A stretch of 64,000 bases of DNA, taken from Comamonas sp. (GTDB taxonomy: Bacteria; Pseudomonadota; Gammaproteobacteria; Burkholderiales; Burkholderiaceae_C). A program made the translations under genes and the position numbers. Under the pieces are notes generated by a model. The model made no database searches. It was not told where the DNA came from and saw only the letters and a list, made by a program, of their open reading frames with translations. Positions 47,578 through 55,736 of this stretch are shown here, one piece after another. The DNA is taken from contig NZ_SPEY01000071.1 of assembly GCF_009360615.1 (NCBI RefSeq), positions 1-64,000 on the forward strand, written 5' to 3'. Each line of letters begins with the position of its first letter. Positions within the stretch are counted from its first letter, which is position 1.

Positions 47578-49107
47578 TCAGTTGGCGGACAGCGCGCAAG
47601 CCGGCCCGGGGCGGCCATAGAACCAGCCTTGACCAATCGCCCCGGGAGCCAGCTTGGCAATATACCGATGCTGTTCAAGTGTCTCCACTCCCTCGACGAC
47701 AATCTGAACCCCCATCTTTTTCGTCATGGCCACAATGTTATCGAGAATGGGTGCCGTATCTGCCTGCGAATCAACCGATCGGATAAAGACCCTGTCCAAC
47801 TTGATGCCGTCGATGCCACCTTCAAGGATTCGACTGATGTTGGAGTAACCCACTCCGAAATCATCGATGTATATTTTCACTCCCAGGGACCGATATTTCT
47901 GGAATATCCTGGCTGGATCGTCGACGCTGAACTGGCTGCCTTCGGTCACCTCCAGAACTATTTTCTCTGCGGGAATTTGCATTTTTTCCAGTGTCGATTT
48001 CACAAACTCAAAGAAATCGTCTTCTTCCAGATCTGCAGGAAATACATTGATTCCTACATAAAAATCGTCTTCGGCCTTGAGCTTGACCTTCAGCTCTTCG
48101 ACGACGCTGGTGAATACATATGTGGCAAATGCTTTTCGCAAGCCCAATTTCTGAATCAAAGGAATGAACACATCGGGAGAGACTGCACCAACTTCATTGT
48201 GGCACCAACGGGCCAAGGCTTCTGCACCGACGATTCTTCTGTCTGCGACAGCCAGCAAGGGCTGATATTCCATGAGGATCTGTCGCGACCTCATGGCTTC
48301 GAGCAGCCTGTAGCGCAATCCGTGCTTGACCCTCCAGCGCATGGCGATGGTGATCGACAAAAGCAGGCCAATTGCCAATCCCAGACCAGACAGCACCAGG
48401 GTGTTGAGCCTGCATGAGACCCTGAATTCGGACTGCACGCAAAGATCGGAAACGCAACTCGTTTTTTGAAGTGTCGGCCGGATCTTACGAGATAAAAAAT
48501 CTTCCTGTATATGCCTGTAATTGTCCAATACCTTGGAATACCAATAGATGATTTTCTGATCTTTGGAGTTGATCTGCACAACCGTATTGGTCCCCTCCGC
48601 TGCCAGATCATCGAACAGATCGTGGTTGGTAAAGATTGCCACGCTCCCCCCCAGGGCCACCGAGCCGGTGTCTTTACCGAGTTGAGAAAATTCAATATTC
48701 GGCCAGAGCAGAACCCCGTCTTCCCGCTGCTTACTGGCGGATTCGGGCAATCGCATCCCGTCAACCACTGCCGACATTGCAGTGCATCTTATCTTCCCAT
48801 CTACCATCCTTCCGATATCCGCTATATATTTGGCATGGGAAAGATGTATTTTCAACTCTTGAATGTCATGCGGACTGCAATCAGCCCCTGTTGCGTTGAG
48901 AGCATCGAATATCTTTGTTTCCTCCTGCCTCTGCCTCATGGCTCGCTTCAAGATGAACGAGTGCTGTATTTCTGCCTGATCTTCAAAATGATAAAGATCG
49001 AGCCGATTGCCAAAGAAGAATCCGAAAAACAATCCCACAATAGGCAAAGAATAAATCAGAAGCTTTATTTCTATGGGGTTCTTATTGATTCCCGATAAAT
49101 TACTCAT
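47578..49107 (-). CDS. CSS-motif EAL-domain c-di-GMP phosphodiesterase
   Basis: This 509-residue membrane protein has TM1 at about 15-33, a periplasmic CSS-type domain at about 40-235, TM2 at about 238-257 and an EAL domain at about 265-505. The periplasmic part holds Cys77 (DCSPHD) and Cys108 (IRCTA), with more Cys at 218, 223 and 232. In E. coli PdeC-type enzymes a disulphide in this domain controls activity. The catalytic motifs are complete: EAL at 296-298, the glutamate in LEVTEGS, IDDFGVGYSN and EGVET. GC content is visibly lower than in the neighbouring genes, a sign of separate origin. The gene stands alone. Confidence 0.92.
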   Translation of the reverse strand: MSNLSGINKNPIEIKLLIYSLPIVGLFFGFFFGNRLDLYHFEDQAEIQHSFILKRAMRQRQEETKIFDALNATGADCSPHDIQELKIHLSHAKYIADIGRMVDGKIRCTAMSAVVDGMRLPESASKQREDGVLLWPNIEFSQLGKDTGSVALGGSVAIFTNHDLFDDLAAEGTNTVVQINSKDQKIIYWYSKVLDNYRHIQEDFLSRKIRPTLQKTSCVSDLCVQSEFRVSCRLNTLVLSGLGLAIGLLLSITIAMRWRVKHGLRYRLLEAMRSRQILMEYQPLLAVADRRIVGAEALARWCHNEVGAVSPDVFIPLIQKLGLRKAFATYVFTSVVEELKVKLKAEDDFYVGINVFPADLEEDDFFEFVKSTLEKMQIPAEKIVLEVTEGSQFSVDDPARIFQKYRSLGVKIYIDDFGVGYSNISRILEGGIDGIKLDRVFIRSVDSQADTAPILDNIVAMTKKMGVQIVVEGVETLEQHRYIAKLAPGAIGQGWFYGRPGPACALSAN

Positions 49108-49721
49108 TGATTGATTTTCATAGGCCTATTGAATTTTCATTCTATGTTCACCCGCAAACATGCCTGGAATCTTTCTTTGTGTCTGAATGTTTGTCTTGGA
49201 GACTGACGGTATCCCGGTAGGATATTGCGCCCTCGGAGCGTGTAGCAGTGCCCATTCGGACAATGAGCGCGAAACTCGATTGGTCAGAGCAACGCCTGCC
49301 GATGTGACTCGCAGCCGGACTCCGACCTGCAGCCTGCATACCGAATCCTGTGAGGGGTATCGAGAGTTCCGTCTCAGTCCTTAAACAGTGGAGACGTCAT
49401 GGCGGCTCGCTCACGATTTTCAGGCTCTCACCCTGTTCTCCTGCAAACAAGCTGTCCTTGCGCGCCAACCTGAACCCGTGAAGCAGATGACGCAACAAAC
49501 CGCCCCGCAGGACCCGCAACAGCCGCAGCAAAGCACTGATCAACGCCAGCCAGGCCAGAACCCCGCCAATGCGGCCGGCCACAGCAGCAAACCCCGAGCC
49601 AGGCCCAGAGTCAGGGACAGCCGCCGCACGGACCGCTGCATCGAACCCACCATCACTGAAAGCACGCACCGGGCCCGGTGTGGACGCGCTGCTCGGATCC
49701 CCACACAAAAAAGGAGCTGGA
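49108..49721. other. Intergenic stretch, no gene recognised
   Basis: About 610 bp between the EAL gene promoter and the broken PRC-barrel gene. The first 100 bp are AT-rich. The minus-strand frame through the rest has one hydrophobic stretch but no coherent start or family. Confidence 0.45.
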
Positions 49722-50078
49722 ATGCAATCAGCCTCCCCGCTCATCTCATCTGATCGTTTCAACGGCAGCAATGTCGACCACCGCAATGGCGACAGACCGG
49801 GGTCCATCCACTCCCTGGTGACCGACACGCTCACCGGCAAGGTTCGATACGCAGTGATGCAGGCTGTTTCCTGGGTATCGCCCCGGATGCCTCTCCCCTG
49901 CCGTGGGATAGGCATCGGAGATGAGCCCGGCCCAGGCGGGTTTGTGGTTTCCGCCACCAGGGAGCGGCTCGGGAAAGCGCACCACTCTGCCGCTGGCATC
50001 GTGACCGAATGCCCGCAAGATTAGGACCGCTGCGTCCACGGCCACAACGGTGTGCCTTTGGTATCCATCAGGCACGCA
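49722..50078 (+). pseudogene. Frameshifted PRC-barrel domain gene
   Basis: The start is well formed: AAGGAGCTGGA before ATG 49722, then LISSDRFNGSNVDHRNGDRPGSIHSLVTDTLTGKVRYAVM, a PRC-barrel beginning. Near 49862 the homology moves to another frame (CFLGIAPDASPLPWD). Near 49915 it returns to the first frame (GPGGFVVSATRERLGKA), and near 50015 it shifts again (VHGHNGVPL, the usual end). At least three indels are needed. A 100-residue frame stays open through 50024, so a shortened, scrambled product could still be made. Confidence 0.65.
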
Positions 50079-50368
50079 GCAGCCGAGGCGTCAACGTGTG
50101 CGTTCAGAAGCACCGCAAGGACCTGGCGCGCGATCATTCCCCCGCAGGGTCAGGCAGAGCCATCCGATGTGAGGGTTGCAGTCGGAGATTCTTGCTCAAA
50201 ATCAAGGCCTCGAATACGCTTGACCAGTACTGCAGCGCAACCATCTTCCATGGCGCTCAAGCCGTGCCACGCGATGGCAAACGCCCCCTCGTTTTCTGCC
50301 GAGCCTGAGATTCTCTGACCCTCCCTCCGCTTCCTCGGGCACGCCGAAAGGCATCGGCCTTTACCCAC

Positions 50369-50399
50369 AAGCTCACCCGCCAATGCCGGTGGGCTTTTT
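50369..50399 (+). terminator. Rho-independent terminator
   Basis: AAGCTCACC and GGTGGGCTT pair (one G-T) around a 10-base loop and run into five T. It ends transcription coming from the PRC-barrel side and insulates the SOS promoter 50 bp downstream. Confidence 0.75.
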
Positions 50400-50451
50400 C
50401 TTTGCCTGCGGACATCCGCTGCAGCCACGCAACACCCCGCCTTCACGACTG

Positions 50452-50518
50452 TTGACGCACTGTACAGTCCACGCCTAAACTACTGTACATTTAAACAGCA
50501 CTGATTAAAATAACAGTC
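50452..50518 (+). promoter_or_regulatory. SOS promoter with tandem LexA boxes
   Basis: TTGACG (50452-50457) and TAAACT (50476-50481) form a -35/-10 pair with 18-bp spacing; the start of transcription would be near 50488. CTGTACATTTAAACAG (50483-50498) and CTGATTAAAATAACAG (50501-50516) both fit CTG-N10-CAG and cover the start site. The second box is nearly identical to a box in front of lexA (37451-37466). Confidence 0.75.
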
Positions 50519-50710
50519 ATATCCGACGCAGCCGCCTGTTGGAGATCCAGGATTTTGTCCCGAACCGCAGCTTCACCATCGATTCCCAGCCAGAGCGCGA
50601 AGCGCATTCACTCCACACCTTCGTTGGTTTCGCCTGCTCGCAAGGGCACTGGCCTTTTTTATTCGCCCCCGCCCATCCAGCGGGCCGGCCTCTCGTCTGA
50701 AGGAGATTTC

Positions 50711-50785
50711 ATGCCGTACCGCACCATCCCTGCCCCCGTTGATGAAGACCTCGTGAGGCGCCTGCGCGAGAAGGGAGGCCTGTGA
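50711..50785 (+). CDS. Micro-ORF 1, 24 codons
   Basis: The ATG follows a strong AAGGAGATTTC. The 24-residue product is charged and amphipathic, ending DLVRRLREKGGL, and third codon positions are mostly G or C as in real genes here. The stop TGA overlaps the GTG of the next small ORF (GTGA), suggesting translational coupling. It could act as a leader peptide or be functional itself. It lies about 220 nt downstream of the predicted SOS transcription start. A longer frame from TTG 50555 includes it, but the added part is low-complexity. Confidence 0.45.
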   Translation: MPYRTIPAPVDEDLVRRLREKGGL

Positions 50786-50871
50786 AATGGCCACACACCT
50801 CCACCGCCGCACTCGCGCTGCTGCTGGCGGTCCTGCTCTTGCTCGCTCCTGCCCTGGAGCAAAGCTTCTGA
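50782..50871 (+). CDS. Micro-ORF 2, 29-residue predicted membrane peptide
   Basis: The peptide is a single hydrophobic helix (STAALALLLAVLLLLAPAL) with a short polar start and end. GTG overlaps the previous stop, and AGGGAGG lies 3-4 bases upstream. Third positions are strongly G/C, which favours this frame over the overlapping ATG frame at 50787 (59 codons, same Shine-Dalgarno at better spacing). Size, hydrophobicity and LexA control recall SOS-induced membrane toxins such as TisB (also 29 residues), without sequence similarity. Confidence 0.4.
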   Translation: MKWPHTSTAALALLLAVLLLLAPALEQSF

Positions 50872-50966
50872 ACGCCGTGCAATGGGGACTTGTGCTGCTG
50901 GGCCTGTGCGGTCTGTTCGGTGCAGTCGCCGTCATCGCCAGCACCCCAGAGGCCTGGCCGCTTTGA
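50868..50966 (+). CDS. Micro-ORF 3, 32-residue predicted membrane peptide
   Basis: The frame starts with CTG overlapping the previous stop (CTGA); GGAG lies 8 bases before it. An internal GTG at 50877 would give 29 residues. The product is again one hydrophobic helix (GLVLLGLCGLFGAVAVIAS) ending in PEAWPL. The same frame is reached from ATG 50787 as the C-terminal half of a 59-residue single-span protein, so the true start is uncertain. Confidence 0.35.
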   Translation: MNAVQWGLVLLGLCGLFGAVAVIASTPEAWPL

Positions 50967-50978
50967 AGGCTCAATCCA

Positions 50979-51025
50979 TCAATTCTGATAGCTATACGCG
51001 CTTGATTGGTAAGCGCCATACTGGA
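50979..51025. repeat. Comamonadaceae-type interspersed hairpin motif
   Basis: The stretch around TGATAGCTATACGCGCTTG followed by GGTAAGCGCCATACTGGA contains the inverted repeat GCGCTT-GATTGGT-AAGCGC. From memory, motifs of this form (GATAGCT...GCGCTT...AAGCGC) are scattered after genes in Comamonadaceae genomes. A partial relative may lie near 41520. Confidence 0.45.
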
Positions 51026-51033
51026 TAAATGTC

Positions 51034-51228
51034 ATGGAAAAGATCATCGAATCCCTGATCCTCTTCGCCGCGATCGGCATGGGTGCACTGTGGCTGGCCA
51101 CTCCCAGTGCCCAGGCAGACGAGCCCACCGCCCGCACACGATCCCTGCGCGATGAATTTGCCTGTCCGGGCATGCACGCCGAATGGCTGGACGCCCACAC
51201 CGTCCAATGCCTGCGTGAAAAGCCCTGA
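51034..51228 (+). CDS. Small exported protein
   Basis: A 64-residue protein with an N-terminal hydrophobic signal (SLILFAAIGMGALWLATPSAQA). A mature part of about 36 residues contains two Cys (EFACPGMHAEWLDAHTVQCLREKP) that could form a disulphide. Codon third positions are strongly G/C. The ribosome binding site is weak. It follows the micro-ORFs by 67 bp, across the hairpin repeat, and might share their SOS promoter. Confidence 0.55.
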   Translation: MEKIIESLILFAAIGMGALWLATPSAQADEPTARTRSLRDEFACPGMHAEWLDAHTVQCLREKP

Positions 51229-52197
51229 CCCACTGCCACGCGCGTCGTTCCATCGGTGGGGCCGAGGCTGCAGCACCACGATGCCCCAAGACCTGTCTGC
51301 CAGTCGCTGTTGAACGCACAGCACCCAGCGCCAGTTGCACATTGCTTTCAGAGTCAAACCACCCTCAGGCATCTACAGAAAAAGGGCAATGCGCCCACCC
51401 ATCAAGTGCGCTCCGACATCCACGCCGAGGAGCGCCAGCCTGGCTATCCATAGGGCCTTTTCCTTTCCGGATCACGGCAGCGAGCTTGCGCGGTCCTCAC
51501 CGACCGTCCGGAACCGGCCCAATGCCTGCCGACCCGGTCGCCACGTTTCCGAGCCTGCATGGGCACGCACTGCCGGCACAGCAGACCGGGCCCGATAGCC
51601 GGAGGGGCCGATGCCATGTCCGGGATACCGTTACCGCGAGAGATGCTCTCGCCGCCTGCGAGTGCACGCGTCGATCTTCCTGCTGACGGGCAGCACGCAA
51701 AGACCGCGTTCACCAGCACCTGCTTACTCGAAACCTGTCTTGCTGCCCAACGTGGCGCAATAGAACGAGGCCGGATGGGCCACGCCGATCATGGGCGCTG
51801 CGGCCTGCAGCCGGCAACCGCCGATGCCGAGCATTGCGGCAAGAACGGCGCCGGTGCGGGGGCTTTTTCACGGGCCCAATTGTCGCCAATGCTTCCCCAG
51901 GCCCAGGTGCATGAAGTCATGCTTCCGGCCTGTTTAGACCCACTTTCTCGGACTTCGTGCGTTGAAGGCAAGGGTTTGCGCCGGCAATCCTGGCGCATGC
52001 TGTCAGCGAATGTCACTTTTAGTCATTTCCTCGGCAAAAAAGGACAAAGGGAACTGTCAGAAATCGCAAGAAGTTGTTAATTTCCGGTCTAGCGGATCCG
52101 CAACTGACACATTGCCGATCGCGTTGGCATTTAGATTCGATGAGAGATATGGCCAGTCTGGCCTGTCTGTTGGCAGTGACTAGCAGAAGGCCTATGT
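51229..52197. other. Gene-poor stretch of about 970 bp
   Basis: No convincing gene. Frames are open on both strands with no domain. The last 150 bp are AT-richer and should hold the promoter of the diguanylate cyclase gene. Confidence 0.45.
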
Positions 52198-53415
52198 ATG
52201 CATACGAGCAACGACCATATCTACGTGCTGATGCCATCCCTGTCCCTGCTGTTTCTTGCGGGCTTGCTCGGGGTGTGCTGGGTGACACAACCCCGACAAC
52301 GCTTTCTGCTCTGGCTATGCGCCGCCTTCCTGTTGACGGCCGTGTCCGTCAGCATTCGCAGCGTGCTGAAGTTCGAGGTTCTCAACCACTATGTCATTCT
52401 CGTGAACGGGCTGTTTCTGGCGGGAGCATGGTGTCTGTCCAAAAGTTTTTCAGAACGTCGGCGCGTGCCGATGTATCCGCTTGCCGTCCTGGCACTGTGC
52501 GCTGTCACCCTGGCATCGCTGTACTACTTCGCCAACATGGCGCGGAACCCCGAAGGACGGCTGCATGCATTCGGCATCGGCGTCGCACTGATTCTCCTGC
52601 TGCCGGTGCCTGCCGTCCTCAGGCGGGGCCTCTCCAGTGACTGGCTGGACAGGACTTTGCTGTGGTCCTATCTGTCGTATGCCGTTCTCACCATGCTGCG
52701 CCCGACGCTGGTGGCGACCTTCGCGCACAACGGTCTCAGCGATGCCATGGAGGCCAACTCGACCTACTGGCTGACCACGCTGATGAGCATTCTGTTTTTT
52801 GCCTTGCTCTTCACCGTGCTGATCTGTGCCGTCACCATCAGGGATACGGTGCGCCAGCTGCGCACCGAACGTGATCTGGATGCGCTGACCCAGACACTGA
52901 ACCGCCGCGCCTTTGGCGAAACCGCGCTGCAGCGCCTGGCCGACAAGCGCCTGTATCCCATGGCCCTGGTGGCCTGCGACATCGATCACTTCAAGCGCAT
53001 CAACGACAGCTGGGGGCACGACAAGGGCGACGAAGTGCTTCAGCTGGTATCCAGAGCCATGCAGCACAATGTGCGTAGCAATGATCTGGTGGCACGCTTT
53101 GGCGGCGAGGAATTCATGGTTCTGCTGACCCGGATCGACCTTCAGGGTGCCGAGCAGGTCGCCAGACGCATCGGCCTGGAACTCAGAAGCGACCAGAAGG
53201 TTCTGCCGGCCGGCCCCGCCGTGACGCTGAGCTTCGGCATCACCGCCATCCACAATGCCAACCAGCTTGAAGGGGCGCTGCGGCTGGCCGATCAGCTGCT
53301 CTACAGCGCCAAGAATGCGGGACGGGATCGCGTGCATGTGGAGGGCCGCCTCTACCCGGACATCAGCTTCGAGCAGACCATGCCTGCAGACCACCCCATG
53401 GCGCTGCTGATGTAG
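52198..53415 (+). CDS. Membrane diguanylate cyclase (GGDEF)
   Basis: This 405-residue protein has about six membrane helices (10-215) with no known sensor fold, then a GGDEF domain (about 222-385). The active site is GGEEF (302-306), the substrate-binding motif DIDHFKRINDSWGH is intact, and an RxxD inhibitory site (R293-D296) sits five residues upstream. It should therefore make c-di-GMP with product inhibition. It is paralogous to the cyclase at 54355: same length class, same layout, and similar stretches such as NSTYWLTTLMSILFF against NSIYWLVTMLGSLLF. Confidence 0.93.
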   Translation: MHTSNDHIYVLMPSLSLLFLAGLLGVCWVTQPRQRFLLWLCAAFLLTAVSVSIRSVLKFEVLNHYVILVNGLFLAGAWCLSKSFSERRRVPMYPLAVLALCAVTLASLYYFANMARNPEGRLHAFGIGVALILLLPVPAVLRRGLSSDWLDRTLLWSYLSYAVLTMLRPTLVATFAHNGLSDAMEANSTYWLTTLMSILFFALLFTVLICAVTIRDTVRQLRTERDLDALTQTLNRRAFGETALQRLADKRLYPMALVACDIDHFKRINDSWGHDKGDEVLQLVSRAMQHNVRSNDLVARFGGEEFMVLLTRIDLQGAEQVARRIGLELRSDQKVLPAGPAVTLSFGITAIHNANQLEGALRLADQLLYSAKNAGRDRVHVEGRLYPDISFEQTMPADHPMALLM

Positions 53416-53562
53416 TGCGGCCCGGCATCCGGGCATCTCGCAGCAGACAGCTCGTTGATCCAATTGGGCCCACAATCGATGACTTCCGATTGGCTGCCGG
53501 CCCAACAGCTCGCCGGCATGGGCACTCCCGCCGTAGCTGCAGTTTTGTCAGTGGAATCCTTG

Positions 53563-54342
53563 ATGCGCAGACTTCGCCATCTCACGAACCGGCATCGCAC
53601 GCCGTCCACCAATATCGCCCTGGGCCTGCTGCTGGCCTTCAACGCCGGCGCGGTCAACGCTGGCGGCTTTCTGGTGCTGCGCATGTATACCTCGCACATG
53701 ACAGGCTTTGCCTCGCAGATAGCCGACGGCATGGTGCTTGAAAACGCCACGCTGCTGCTGAACGCGCTGGGCGCCATCATCGCCTTCACGACCGGCGCGG
53801 CCGTGTGTGCGGTGCTGGTGAACTGGGGCCGCAAACGGCATCGGTACAGCGTCTATGCCCTGCCCCTGATGCTGGAAGCGCTGATGCTGATCGCCTTCGG
53901 CCTGATGGGGGCTGTCACCTTGACCTGGAACACCCCGTTTGCGGTGCCGCTGACCGTGCTGCTGCTGTCATTCATGATGGGTCTGCAAAATGCCGTGGGC
54001 TCCAAGACTTCGGGCGGCAGCACGCGCACCACGCACATGACCGGCAATTTCACGGATCTGGGCATGGAGCTGGGCAAGATGTTCTTCTGGAGGCGCCACG
54101 CCCAGGCCGGACTTTCATTGCCGTCCCAGGTCAGACACGACTGGCGCCGCATGAAGGTTTCGGCAGGTCTGATCGTGATGTTCGTGCTGGGCGGGATCAC
54201 CGGCGCGCTGGGCTTCAAGCACATAGGCTTTATCTGCGTGGTGCCGCTGGCCGCACTTTTGCTGGCGCTGTCCGTGCCGCCATTTCTGCGCGATGCCGTG
54301 CAGGCGGCCGAGCGACCGTCGCATTTCAGCAGGAAGCGATGA
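53563..54342 (+). CDS. YoaK family (DUF1275) membrane protein
   Basis: A 259-residue protein with about six membrane helices. Typical motifs are LAFNAGAVNAGGFLVLRMYTSHMTGFASQIADG (about 20-52) and MMGLQNAVGSKTSGGSTRTTHMTGNFTDLG (about 138-167). The family is uncharacterised but widespread. The start is uncertain: frames are open back to 53455, and the ATG at 53563 is chosen because homologues begin close to the first helix. It sits between two paralogous diguanylate cyclase genes. Confidence 0.85.
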   Translation: MRRLRHLTNRHRTPSTNIALGLLLAFNAGAVNAGGFLVLRMYTSHMTGFASQIADGMVLENATLLLNALGAIIAFTTGAAVCAVLVNWGRKRHRYSVYALPLMLEALMLIAFGLMGAVTLTWNTPFAVPLTVLLLSFMMGLQNAVGSKTSGGSTRTTHMTGNFTDLGMELGKMFFWRRHAQAGLSLPSQVRHDWRRMKVSAGLIVMFVLGGITGALGFKHIGFICVVPLAALLLALSVPPFLRDAVQAAERPSHFSRKR

Positions 54343-54354
54343 GCGGCCCGCAGC

Positions 54355-55521
54355 TCAAACTGCGGCCGCAGCCCCAGCGGGATCGAGCACGACGACCTGG
54401 TTGCGCCCTTGCTGCTTGGCCTTGTAGAGCTGCCGGTCAGCCTGCATCACGGCCTCCCGCAAGTCACTGTCCAAGGGACATGCCACGATGCCCAGGCTCA
54501 AGGTCACGCGCTGCCCATCGGGCAAGGGGTCTATGGCTTCGCTGATCCCTGCACGGATGCGCTGCGCGACCCGCCTTGCGGTCTCGATGTCGGCATGGGC
54601 CAGCAACAAAACGAACTCCTCGCCGCCAAAGCGGGCGACCAGGTCGGTGCCGCGAACCCCGGCCTGTATGACCTGCGCGGCGGCCTTGAGCACCTGGTCT
54701 CCCAACTCGTGCCCCCAGTTGTCGTTGACACGCTTGAAGTGGTCCAGATCGGCCACGACCACCGAGATCGGCTGCGCCTTTCTATCACGCACAAGGGGCG
54801 GGGCAAGTTCCCAGAAGCTGCGTCGGTTCAGGACTCCGGTGAGCGCGTCGAGGTTGCGCTCTTCCCTCAGTTTGGACATGGCATCCGCCATGGAAACAAT
54901 GAGCATCAACCCCGAGAAGACCAGACTGAACAGCAGCGAGCCCAGCATGGTGACCAGCCAGTAAATGGAGTTGAGCATGTCCTGCAACTCGCTGAAACCC
55001 AGATACAGGACCATGACCGGCCTCAGAACCGTATAGATGGCGAATGCGCCGTAGGACCGATACAGCAGTTTTTCCAGCCCGTCACGCTTGACCTTCTTCA
55101 GCGCGATGGCGGGAAAGGGCATGAAGTGAATGATGCCCAGTCCGGTATTCAGCCACAGCACGCGCGCAGCAATATCGTCCCGCACGGCGCTGTATTCATA
55201 GAGCGCAGCGACTACGATGACGGACACCAGGGACGAGGTCTTGGGATAGGAGGGCACGGCAAACTTCTGGGCGACACCCCAGGTGCAGAGCCAGGCTGCC
55301 AGCAGGTATGCAGGCCCGGTGTAGACGGCCCATTTCGATAGCTCCCCCGCAGACATCAGACATTGCAGTCCCAGCGCAATCCCCGTCAGCGTCAGACCGA
55401 AAGCTGTGGAGAGCAGGAACAGGGAACGGCGCTGCGCCAGCCAGCAAAAAGCCATGAGCGCACCCAGGGCCATGATGCAAACCGGTGCGACCAACAAGTA
55501 CAGCTGCAAATGGCTAGGCAT
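54355..55521 (-). CDS. Membrane diguanylate cyclase (GGDEF), paralogue
   Basis: A 388-residue cyclase with about six to seven N-terminal membrane helices and a C-terminal GGDEF domain. The motifs are LDALTGVLNRRSF, VVADLDHFKRVNDNWGH and VARFGGEEF, with an RGTD inhibitory site five residues before GGEEF. The start at 55521 (MPSHLQLYL) matches the paralogue at 52198; an upstream ATG is in frame. It converges on the YoaK gene, with only 12 bp between stop codons. Confidence 0.92.
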   Translation of the reverse strand: MPSHLQLYLLVAPVCIMALGALMAFCWLAQRRSLFLLSTAFGLTLTGIALGLQCLMSAGELSKWAVYTGPAYLLAAWLCTWGVAQKFAVPSYPKTSSLVSVIVVAALYEYSAVRDDIAARVLWLNTGLGIIHFMPFPAIALKKVKRDGLEKLLYRSYGAFAIYTVLRPVMVLYLGFSELQDMLNSIYWLVTMLGSLLFSLVFSGLMLIVSMADAMSKLREERNLDALTGVLNRRSFWELAPPLVRDRKAQPISVVVADLDHFKRVNDNWGHELGDQVLKAAAQVIQAGVRGTDLVARFGGEEFVLLLAHADIETARRVAQRIRAGISEAIDPLPDGQRVTLSLGIVACPLDSDLREAVMQADRQLYKAKQQGRNQVVVLDPAGAAAAV

Positions 55522-55736
55522 GGTTCTGCCGATCAGAAGAGCCCAACCAGGGGGCCGCACCTATGTGACCACCCATGCCCTGAGACTTGGAGGAAGACGT
55601 CCACTGGATCAGTGGACTGCAGGGTTCGGGAGCGAATGCTAGCAAGTGTCGAGACAACGACGAATCGATTTCCCGCGCGATTTCCGCCACCATCGACCGT
55701 AATGCAGCCGTCACCTGCGCATCCCGGCACGAAGGG

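Noticed and set aside
50787..50966. Alternative 59-codon ORF from ATG 50787
   Set aside because: Its Shine-Dalgarno spacing is better, but third positions in the first half are not G/C-rich, unlike the competing 29-codon frame. It is kept as an alternative in the notes rather than as a separate gene.
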